Source: Pseudomonadota bacterium (lineage in GTDB: Bacteria > Desulfobacterota > Desulfobaccia > Desulfobaccales > 0-14-0-80-60-11). From it: a DNA stretch of 5,710 nucleotides. Within the stretch, counting starts at the first letter, position 1; every line of letters starts with the position of its first letter. The notes under the pieces are model-generated. The model was not told where the DNA came from, made no database searches, and saw only the letters and a list, made by a program, of their open reading frames with translations. Shown one piece after another: positions 1 through 4,214 of this stretch. The translations under genes were made by a program, and so were the position numbers. The DNA is taken from the NCBI GenBank assembly GCA_018897875.1, contig JAHIKF010000460.1, positions 1 through 5,710 of the forward strand, read 5' to 3'.

Positions 1-820
1 AAGCCTTAATTTCGGTCTCTAAGCGCACTACATCATAATTATAGGGGGTGGCCTGCTGGCGCATAACCTTGATCTGCACCTCCTTGGCGTCGATCATCGC
101 CCGCAGCCGGGCGACATATTCCAACACCCCCTTAGCCTGAGTATCGATCTGGATGACGCCATGTTCCTCGCTAAAAGTGCGCAAGGCATTTTCAGCCTTG
201 GCCAGGTTTTGATTAGACTGTTCCCTTTCCTTTTCCATAAAAGCCATCCGGCCTCTGGCTTCTTGAACGGTTATCTGCCGCAAAAGTCCATCCAATTCCT
301 CATAGAAGGCGTTAGCCATGCCCGCAGCTCTTTGGGGATCCTTATCCGTGACCTCAATGGCAATTAACCCATTCTTCAGGGCTACAACCTTGGCTTTTTT
401 GCCAAGTGCCTTCCGGGTTGCCTCAATAGTGTTTTCGTTATAAAGCTTCCGTAAATTGAAACGTTCGATGATGCGATCAAAGGTGGTATTGCCGGTCATC
501 ATTGCGACATACAGCTCGGCAGGAGACTTGAGGCCCAGGAGGCTTGAAGCCATGCCGGCCATGGTGTTGCCGGTCGGAGCGCCCGGAGTTCCAGCGCCCA
601 TAAAGTTTAACAACTGGGCGCTCAAGCTCATGTTTTGCTGGGGGGGAAGTAGCCGGGCAGTGGCAGTGTATTTATTTGGGATGATCAGGAGTATAAGGAA
701 AGTAAGGACAGTTACCGCGACAGTGGCAAATACTATCATGCGGCTGTGCTTAGCCAGCACGATCAGGATTTCTATTGGGGAACTTTCGTTATTGGCCCGA
801 TTTTTATGGAGTTCAGCCAT
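1..820 (-). CDS. Wzz/GumC-family polysaccharide chain-length regulator, N-terminal part (runs off left edge)
   Basis: The minus strand is open from an ATG at 820-818 to the window edge, 273 codons with no stop, so the C-terminus is missing. The visible part matches the Wzz N-terminal domain: a short cytoplasmic head with the motif SPIEILIVLAKHSRMI (14-29), one membrane segment at about 28-47, then the typical post-membrane motif IPNKYTATARLLPPQQ (47-62). The periplasmic part has the family's DKDPQRAAGMANAFYEEL element (159-176) and a long charged helix (about 186-256) likely to be coiled coil, ending in ATPYNYDVVRLETEI (257-271). Family members sit in the inner membrane and control modal chain length of O-antigen, capsule or exopolysaccharide. 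Whether a second membrane helix or a Wzc-type tyrosine kinase domain follows cannot be seen. A TAA stop lies directly before the ATG, so no longer start exists; no clear Shine-Dalgarno sequence is present. Confidence 0.93.
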   Translation of the reverse strand, partial: MAELHKNRANNESSPIEILIVLAKHSRMIVFATVAVTVLTFLILLIIPNKYTATARLLPPQQNMSLSAQLLNFMGAGTPGAPTGNTMAGMASSLLGLKSPAELYVAMMTGNTTFDRIIERFNLRKLYNENTIEATRKALGKKAKVVALKNGLIAIEVTDKDPQRAAGMANAFYEELDGLLRQITVQEARGRMAFMEKEREQSNQNLAKAENALRTFSEEHGVIQIDTQAKGVLEYVARLRAMIDAKEVQIKVMRQQATPYNYDVVRLETEIKA

Positions 821-839
821 TTAATAATTTTCAGAAGCA

Positions 840-868
840 TTGCCGAAATTATCTATTAATAATATATT
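840..868 (+). promoter_or_regulatory. Candidate divergent promoter, plus strand
   Basis: TTGCCG (840-845), a 17-bp spacer and TATATT (863-868) form a sigma70-like pair pointing rightward. It overlaps the leftward promoter candidate for the Wzz-family gene. It would transcribe the short frame MQDNILDKRP (ATG at 882, stop TGA at 912-914) and the decayed secreted-protein frame after it. Support is by hexamer match and spacing only. Confidence 0.3.
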
Positions 869-887
869 CTATTTAAAGGCCATGCAA
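859..887 (-). promoter_or_regulatory. Candidate sigma70-type promoter for the Wzz-family gene
   Basis: Read on the minus strand there is TTGCAT (887-882), a 17-bp spacer, then TATTAT (864-859), which matches the -10 consensus at 5 of 6 positions while the -35 matches at 3 of 6. It lies about 40 bp upstream of the Wzz start codon in a strongly AT-rich patch. AT-rich DNA gives such matches easily, so this is a prediction only. Confidence 0.35.
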
Positions 888-910
888 GATAATATTTTGG
901 ATAAACGCCC

Positions 911-1233
911 CTGAAGAAAATCAGCAATTTCCTGCTGCCAATCCTGCTACCGCTCATTAGTATTGGTTTAACACTCTCGGCTGGAGGTCAGATTTTTGAG
1001 ATATCCGGATGGAAACCAGACCTCAGTGCTGAAGCGGTTGCTAAGAAAGCGTGCTTCAACTCGAACAGTGAGCCTAATGTCGCCAGATCTGGCAAAGATA
1101 TCCGGTAGGGGATCCCGCCTGTGGTGATACCATTCAGGCCTGCAAAAACTCTTCGCAACAAGCTATCACTGGTAAGGGAGCCGAGAGGGTCTCTCTGGAG
1201 AATAACACTATCTCCAATCCACCGGCACACTGA
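911..1233 (+). pseudogene. Decayed secreted protein, possible beta-helix remnant
   Basis: The frame from 911 to a TAG at 1106-1108 reads LKKISNFLLPILLPLISIG and on through LTLSAGG. It has the two lysines, hydrophobic core and small-residue end of a Sec signal peptide, but it opens with CTG instead of ATG, and a TAA at 902-904 blocks any upstream start. Shifting to the next frame at about 1108 gives GDPACGDTIQACKNSS, then AITGKGAERVSLENNTISN, ending at TGA 1231-1233. The last stretch resembles the right-handed parallel beta-helix (PbH1) repeat pattern (a glycine turn, alternating hydrophobics, then NNTI). Such proteins are common near polysaccharide loci as lyases or epimerases. I infer a gene broken by loss of its start and a frameshift near the GGGG run at 1107-1110. 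The alternative is chance open frames; the beta-helix assignment is weak. Confidence 0.33.
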
Positions 1234-1443
1234 CCTGGCCCCCCAAAAGTGATTCATGGGTTAAGTCAGTAACATCGTGGGGGGTGGGGATGCCTCCTTT
1301 TTTGGACCATTCTGAGTGGAAAATTCGGCTCTTTTTCATTTATGGGCTCATGGCATACTGCCTGCCCATCCGGAAGATGGGGCCCTGATAGAGAGCAACC
1401 TGAGCGCCGTGGTGGGACAGGAGACCAAGCGAAGAAACAACAA
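1234..1443. other. Intergenic stretch, nothing recognisable
   Basis: Neither strand shows a coding stretch I can support. The open frame beginning with ATG at 1316 on the plus strand runs straight through two terminator hairpins and has no ribosome binding site. A G-rich run lies around 1279-1290. Confidence 0.5.
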
Positions 1444-1474
1444 GCCTGGCGGCAGTGTCGGACTGCCGCCAGGC
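1431..1474 (-). terminator. Rho-independent terminator after the small exported-protein gene
   Basis: A perfect 13-bp GC-rich inverted repeat (1444-1456 pairing with 1462-1474, loop 1457-1461) is followed on the minus strand by TTGTTGTTTCTTC (1443-1431). It lies 28 bp beyond the stop codon of the gene at 1502-1834 and should end its transcript before the Wzz-family gene, which would make the two separate transcription units. Confidence 0.8.
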
Positions 1475-1481
1475 GATGAAG

Positions 1482-1508
1482 GCATCTTTTTCCAGATGCT
1501 TTTATTTT
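1482..1508 (+). terminator. Hairpin plus T-tract, terminator for rightward transcription
   Basis: GCATCT (1482-1487) pairs with AGATGC (1494-1499) across a 6-nt loop and is followed on the plus strand by TTTTATTTT (1500-1508). It would stop transcripts coming from the 840-1233 region before they run antisense into the gene at 1502-1834. On the minus strand the hairpin directly follows that gene's stop codon and may add to termination there. Confidence 0.55.
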
Positions 1509-1834
1509 GAAGCGTATAACTGAAAAATCGCCGTACTGCTAGTATCCATAAAAGCAACCACATTGGTAGAATTCGCAAAGGCAGTCAGGGCCGCAGCGTA
1601 CTGTGCCTTTTCCATGCCGGGGGCGTTTACGGGGTCCACCGGGATAAAACATACTAAATTGGTAAATGCCCCATTATTGTCTGTCAGAGTGACGGCATAA
1701 TATCCCCAATAATTAGCCCCGGCGGCAACAACTGAACAAGTATAAGTACCGATTGCAGCATTAGCGTTACCGATAGACAAGGTTGCCATCCCCAAGACAC
1801 ATAACAGCGCTACCAACATCACCTTTTTCTTCAT
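1502..1834 (-). CDS. Small Sec-exported protein of unknown function
   Basis: This 110-residue protein starts with a clear Sec signal peptide, MKKKVMLVALLCVLGMATLS then IGNANA, with probable cleavage after the AxA-type NANA at residue 26. The mature 84-residue part begins AIGTYTC, is rich in small and aromatic residues (ANYWGYYAVTLTD at about 40-52), and has exactly two cysteines (33 and 62) that could form one disulfide in the periplasm or outside the cell. The last 40 residues look helical and then strand-like, ending FQLYASK. I do not recognise the family. The frame is open upstream to an ATG at 1978, but the start at 1834 is preferred: it has GGGAGGA at 8-nt spacing and a signal peptide right at its N-terminus, and the upstream ATG falls inside the likely -10 box. 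It has its own promoter, a long leader and a terminator, so it is probably monocistronic. Confidence 0.85.
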   Translation of the reverse strand: MKKKVMLVALLCVLGMATLSIGNANAAIGTYTCSVVAAGANYWGYYAVTLTDNNGAFTNLVCFIPVDPVNAPGMEKAQYAAALTAFANSTNVVAFMDTSSTAIFQLYASK

Positions 1835-1840
1835 TTTGCC

Positions 1841-1971
1841 ATCCTCCCATTTTGGTTTTTCAAGAAGCCAATTTCCGTCGGCACCACGACCAAGCTTACC
1901 CGGTTTACTGCCCATAATGCAGGTTTCGTCAACTTCCCCTTCCTGCACGGTTCTGGGATCTTCCTCCGTGC
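1841..1971 (-). promoter_or_regulatory. Structured 5' leader, possible RNA regulatory element
   Basis: From the predicted start site near 1968-1970 the transcript has a leader of about 135 nt, long for a 110-codon gene. It can form a 6-bp stem GCACGG/CCGTGC (1971-1966 with 1950-1945) or a 6-bp stem TGCAGG/CCTGCA (1947-1942 with 1923-1918). These share bases 1945-1947, so only one can form fully. A third hairpin GTCG/CGAC (1890-1887 with 1880-1877) with outer AAGC/GCTT pairing lies before the ribosome binding site. The sequence does not match the cyclic-di-GMP (GEMM), glycine, TPP, cobalamin or fluoride riboswitch cores I know. It may be a switch, a stability element or chance pairing. Confidence 0.35.
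1842..1848 (-). promoter_or_regulatory. Shine-Dalgarno sequence that fixes the 1834 start
   Basis: GGGAGGA on the minus strand lies 8 nt before the ATG at 1834-1832. It is the strongest ribosome binding site in the window and decides between this start and the in-frame ATG 144 nt upstream. Confidence 0.8.
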
Positions 1972-1974
1972 GAC

Positions 1975-2003
1975 ACAATACATATCATGGCCGCAAAAGT
2001 CAA
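1975..2003 (-). promoter_or_regulatory. Sigma70-type promoter for the small exported-protein gene
   Basis: On the minus strand TTGACT (2003-1998) and TATTGT (1980-1975) are separated by exactly 17 bp, matching consensus at 9 of 12 positions. It lies only about 25 bp after the stop of the lipoprotein gene, with no obvious terminator between, so read-through from that gene is also possible. Confidence 0.55.
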
Positions 2004-2026
2004 CTGCATAGAGCCCAATAAGATTA

Positions 2027-2701
2027 TTATTTTCCCCCTGCTGGCGGGGAGATTTCCCGTTTCACCTGGATATTCGGCTTTTTAGGAGCATTGGCTAGTG
2101 CGGCCGCATTCCTCTTCTTCATTTCCTCCAGGGTTACCCCCGGCATAATTTCAATGCCCGGTGACCGCGCCATTTTTACCGCGGCCGCATTCCTCTTCTT
2201 CATTTCCTCCAGGGTTACCCCCGGCATAATTTCAATGCCCGGTGACCGCGCCATTTTTGCCGCGGCTGCATTCCTGGCTTCCATTTCCTCCCGGGTTACC
2301 CCCGGCGCAATTTCAAAGCCCGGTGACCGCGCCATTTTTACCGCGGCCGCATTCCTGGCCTCCATTTCCTCCAAGGTTATATCCGGCATTACCACAGACT
2401 TCGGCTCAGGTTGTTTCTTAATATCTGCCATTTCGCCTGCTCCCGAGGCCCCTTTTCCCCCCATCAGAAGCATGGCTGGCGCTTGCGATTGTTTCGCTGC
2501 AGGGATTGAGGAAGTCTTGGCATTTTTCCCTTTCTCCGACCCCCCGGGAGTGCTATCCGAGCCGCAGCCGAGAAGGAGAGAACAAACCGCTAAAACCATC
2601 GTTCCAAGGCCGACGAAGACCAAGAGCTGTGAGCAGATACGCTTTCTGGCAGACTTCTGACCTTTTTCCATCTGACCAGTATTGTTTGATAATGTCATCA
2701 T
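2027..2701 (-). CDS. Lipoprotein with four 27-residue tandem repeats, function unknown
   Basis: The 224-residue protein has a basic N-terminus (KGQKSARKR), a hydrophobic stretch (25-44) and a lipobox LLGC with the lipidated cysteine at 46, so it should be acylated and anchored in the envelope. Residue 47 is Gly rather than Asp, which favours the outer membrane if E. coli-type Lol rules apply. After a Ser/Gly/Pro/Ala-rich linker (47-105) come four repeats at 106-132, 133-159, 160-186 and 187-213. The pattern is PGVTxEEMxxRNAAA then KMARSPGxEI. Each has a charged helical segment and a PG turn; the last diverges (ALANAPKKPNIQVK). The tail is short and basic (REISPPAGGK). I know no family with this repeat. 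The first ATG (2701) is chosen because GAGAGG (2716-2711) lies 9 nt upstream; the second codon is also ATG, and M11 has no ribosome binding site. The gene ends in TAA TAA. Confidence 0.85.
   Translation of the reverse strand: MMTLSNNTGQMEKGQKSARKRICSQLLVFVGLGTMVLAVCSLLLGCGSDSTPGGSEKGKNAKTSSIPAAKQSQAPAMLLMGGKGASGAGEMADIKKQPEPKSVVMPDITLEEMEARNAAAVKMARSPGFEIAPGVTREEMEARNAAAAKMARSPGIEIMPGVTLEEMKKRNAAAVKMARSPGIEIMPGVTLEEMKKRNAAALANAPKKPNIQVKREISPPAGGK
2063..2386 (-). repeat. 81-bp in-frame tandem repeat, four units
   Basis: Four 81-bp units encode the lipoprotein repeats. Phased on the GCGGCCGC octamer, the units at 2100-2180 and 2181-2261 differ at a single base (a/g near the end), while the one at 2262-2342 is clearly diverged and the outermost copy (from 2343) more so. 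This points to a recent duplication of one unit. The unit length is a multiple of three, so the reading frame survives copy-number change. Confidence 0.95.
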
Positions 2702-2720
2702 CTTGTTAAGCCTCTCATGA

Positions 2721-2745
2721 ATGCCCCTAAGTGTTCCCAGGGCAT
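2721..2745 (-). promoter_or_regulatory. Hairpin just upstream of the lipoprotein ribosome binding site
   Basis: ATGCCC (2721-2726) and GGGCAT (2740-2745) can pair with a 13-nt loop in the lipoprotein leader, 4 nt upstream of the GAGAGG ribosome binding site. It could affect translation or mRNA stability, but a 6-bp stem may also be chance. Confidence 0.25.
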
Positions 2746-2791
2746 GTTCTGTGGCCTACGCAGCAATCGCCACCATCCTTATTTACCTGAG

Positions 2792-2822
2792 ATTATGCGG
2801 CGAGCTTGGCCACCGCTGTTAA
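2792..2822 (-). promoter_or_regulatory. Weak candidate promoter for the lipoprotein gene
   Basis: Minus-strand TTAACA (2822-2817) and CATAAT (2797-2792) match consensus at 5 of 6 positions each, but the 19-bp spacer is longer than the 17-bp optimum. The implied leader is about 85 nt. Confidence 0.28.
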
Positions 2823-2891
2823 AAAGGTTTTTGGGGCCCTCTCAACTAGCCTAACCCCGACAAATTTCCCCTTTGGTTACAAAACTGAATA

Positions 2892-2930
2892 TTGATTGTT
2901 AAGATAGCACACATCTTAATTAAAAATCAA
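2892..2930. promoter_or_regulatory. AT-rich dyad, possible operator
   Basis: A perfect inverted repeat TTAAGAT (2899-2905) / ATCTTAA (2913-2919) with a 7-bp spacer is flanked by a second pair TTGATT (2892-2897) / AATCAA (2925-2930). No T-tract follows on either strand, so it is not a terminator. It sits between the lipoprotein gene and the IS remnant and could be a regulator binding site. Confidence 0.3.
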
Positions 2931-2939
2931 AGGAATTTT

Positions 2940-2970
2940 TTGTGTACCGCATCCGGTTTCCTGGACACAA
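2940..2970. repeat. Possible IS terminal repeat and/or hairpin terminator
   Basis: This 31-bp segment begins TTGTGTACC and ends GGACACAA, so the two ends can pair around CCGG-containing DNA, with GTTTTTATT following on the plus strand. It lies directly downstream of the transposase remnant's stop codon, where the terminal inverted repeat of an insertion sequence would be. No matching opposite end is visible upstream of the remnant. Confidence 0.4.
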
Positions 2971-2974
2971 GTTT

Positions 2975-3178
2975 TTATTGAGCCACTCGAGCCAGTGAGG
3001 CTTGGGCGAGCCACTTGGCCCTGGCCTGCCAGGGGCTTTTGCAGCCATTTTGTTCCGCCAGCCACTCGCGGTTGTAGGTGTCCACAAAGTACCTGACCGC
3101 CTCCCTCACTTTCTGAAGATTCTGTAACACCCGGCCTTCTCTTGCCAGAAGCATTACCAGGAGAAAGTGAGCCTTCAT
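2975..3178 (-). pseudogene. Transposase C-terminal remnant (IS3-like, rve integrase type)
   Basis: The last two-thirds of this 67-codon frame, LQNLQKVREAVRYFVDTYN then REWLAEQNGCKSPWQARAKW, has the form seen at the end of rve-type (IS3-like) transposases. In those, a helix with (F/Y)(V/I)xxYNxxW is followed by a short loop and a (S/T)PxxAR motif. A full transposase of this type is roughly 250-400 residues; the catalytic DDE residues and all upstream domains are gone. The first 17 residues (MKAHFLLVMLLAREGRV) do not look like transposase, so the ATG is probably fortuitous and the break lies near 3130. The stop codon is followed within 6 bp by a candidate terminal repeat. This is a dead fragment. 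The exact IS family is not certain. Confidence 0.65.
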
Positions 3179-3488
3179 CGGGTGGGGAAATTACGCCTTC
3201 AGACTCAAAAAGACCTGGCGAACCCGCGGCTTCCTCTACTCACGAGAATTTCGAGCAACCCTTTGCAAAAACTTAACGGACATTGCTGAAATCATCTAGC
3301 AATGTGGATATAAATTAACAGGAAAAAACAATTAGTTCTATAGGCAAAAGTAACTATTTTGCGGAAATTATGTGTAGGCAAAAGTACCTATATCACCTGA
3401 TAATTTTAACGCCAGGCGCTTTGAATGCATTGCTGTGAATAGATTATGGCCGAATCCTGTTCCCCCACCTCAAACCCAAAAACCAGCC
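3179..3488. other. Gene-free stretch with dyad and paired short repeats
   Basis: No coding frame is supported. The left part (to about 3260) may be junk flanking the broken IS. It holds an 8-bp perfect dyad, ACATTGCT (3280-3287) / AGCAATGT (3298-3305). It then becomes AT-rich and contains two copies of a 16-bp repeat near 3341 and 3375. This looks like an orphaned regulatory region, but no gene starts beside it. Confidence 0.45.
3341..3390. repeat. Pair of 16-bp direct repeats, 34 bp apart
   Basis: TAGGCAAAAGTAACTA (3341-3356) and TAGGCAAAAGTACCTA (3375-3390) differ at one base. The second is also an imperfect dyad (TAGG/CCTA), and the first overlaps a dyad TAGTT (3333-3337) / AACTA (3352-3356). 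The pair is bounded by TATAGG (3339-3344) and CCTATA (3387-3392). The arrangement resembles two binding sites for one regulator. Two copies are too few to call a CRISPR array. Confidence 0.6.
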
Positions 3489-3760
3489 TTAGGCTAGAAA
3501 ACCGCCCGGCAGGTTAAGGACAGGAAAGCGCACGCCCTGGCAGCAGGCTGTCTCAAGCAAGTCGCCGCTGGTCAAGCGGGCCAGGTCTTTCTCGGAGGGA
3601 ATATTAAGAATTTTGCCGCGCGGTTACATCCCGGGGGGATAAACCACAATTTTGCCAGAAGGTGTCTCCAGGCCCACCCGCGTGGTTTGCCCCCAGGGAC
3701 ATCGGATGAAGCCCTAAGCGTGACCGGAGAAGGCCCTGGCGCGGGCCAAAGAGTTTCCGG
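3489..3760 (-). pseudogene. Decayed minus-strand coding trace, family unknown
   Basis: Reading leftward, one frame gives GFIRCPWGQTTRVGLETPSG, KIVVYPPGM, a TAA, then PRGKILNIPSEKDLARLTSG, DLLETACCQGVRFPVLNLPG, GFLA and a final TAA at 3491-3489. An in-frame TAG also precedes GFIRC, and the coding-like character continues a little further upstream. The stretches between stops have the amino-acid balance and GC-rich third positions of real genes and look better than the other frames. I therefore infer a C-terminal fragment of a gene inactivated by at least two stops. I do not recognise the protein. The overlapping 84-codon open frame at 3604-3858, which needs a TTG start, looks less like protein. 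Confidence 0.3.
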
Positions 3761-3859
3761 CGTTTCTCCGCCTCCCCCCAGGTCAAGATAGGTGGCGCCT
3801 GCTGCGAGGTGAAGACCTGGCGCGGCCCTGCCGGGAAGGGGGTCTGCGTGCGAAACAAC

Positions 3860-3888
3860 TTGTAACCAATTGGATTATATCGTACTAT
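3860..3888 (+). promoter_or_regulatory. Candidate promoter pointing toward the aminotransferase
   Basis: TTGTAA (3860-3865) and TACTAT (3883-3888) are 17 bp apart and match consensus at 8 of 12 positions. The spacer holds the palindrome CCAATTGG. The aminotransferase start is about 320 bp downstream, so it would give a long leader; a closer promoter may exist in the AT-rich patch around 4100-4140, where I see a TAAAAT box but no good -35. Confidence 0.3.
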
Positions 3889-4214
3889 GCGCCTAAAGAC
3901 CCCTAACCGTGGTTCAAGGCTTGGCGGCCCGAGGAAGGTTTTTGCCCATCTGATCCGGCTCTGGGGGAAGCCATCCGGGACGCGGGCCAGATAAAATGAA
4001 TCCGTAATGCATCTGACTTACCCTAAAGGACCAATGTGCCGTTCTGGCGTTGAATGCCAACGTGAAGGTGAGGCCGGCGGGCCACGTTGCCAAGAATATT
4101 CCGGTTATCTATCTCCTTTATTAACCATAAAATTATCTTTCTCCTGCCAAGGGCTGGGGGAGGGAGTCGCATTTTGCCGGCCCAGATAAGGCCTCAACCA
4201 GGGATGGAACCAAC
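3889..4214. other. Non-coding stretch upstream of the aminotransferase, with weak coding debris
   Basis: No intact gene is supported. A 30-codon plus-strand trace (3907-3999) reads PWFKAWRPEEGFCPSDPALG and then EAIRDAGQIK before TGA. A second trace (about 4029-4114) reads DQCAVLALNANVKVRPAGHV before TAA. Both look protein-like but lack starts and may be gene fragments. A 60-codon ATG frame at 4007-4189 has an unlikely composition and no ribosome binding site. The end (4200-4214) provides the aminotransferase's ribosome binding site. Confidence 0.4.

Noticed and set aside
456..824. 122-codon plus-strand open frame
   Set aside because: It is antisense to the Wzz-family gene, whose motifs are unmistakable on the minus strand.
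988..1257. 89-codon minus-strand open frame
   Set aside because: There is no ribosome binding site, no recognisable motif and an irregular composition; the plus-strand traces look more protein-like, though also weak.
1316..1510. 64-codon plus-strand open frame
   Set aside because: It reads through a perfect terminator stem and a second hairpin into the T-tract and has no plausible ribosome binding site.
1841..1971. Cyclic-di-GMP (GEMM) riboswitch in the small-gene leader
   Set aside because: The conserved GCAAACC, GNRA loop and ACGCAAAGCC elements are missing, so only an unassigned structured leader is claimed.
1835..1978. 48-residue N-terminal extension of the small exported protein
   Set aside because: Its ATG overlaps the likely -10 box, and it would bury a clean signal peptide inside the protein.
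2091..2660. 189-codon plus-strand open frame opposite the lipoprotein
   Set aside because: It is the antisense shadow of the 81-bp repeats; a unit divisible by three keeps several frames open. It has no ribosome binding site, while the minus strand has a signal peptide and lipobox.
3341..3390. CRISPR array
   Set aside because: There are only two 16-bp copies, no further units and no cas genes; too short for a CRISPR repeat.
3907..3930. tRNA T-arm (GGTTCAAGGC)
   Set aside because: The stem beside the TTCAA loop does not pair, and no acceptor or anticodon arm is present.
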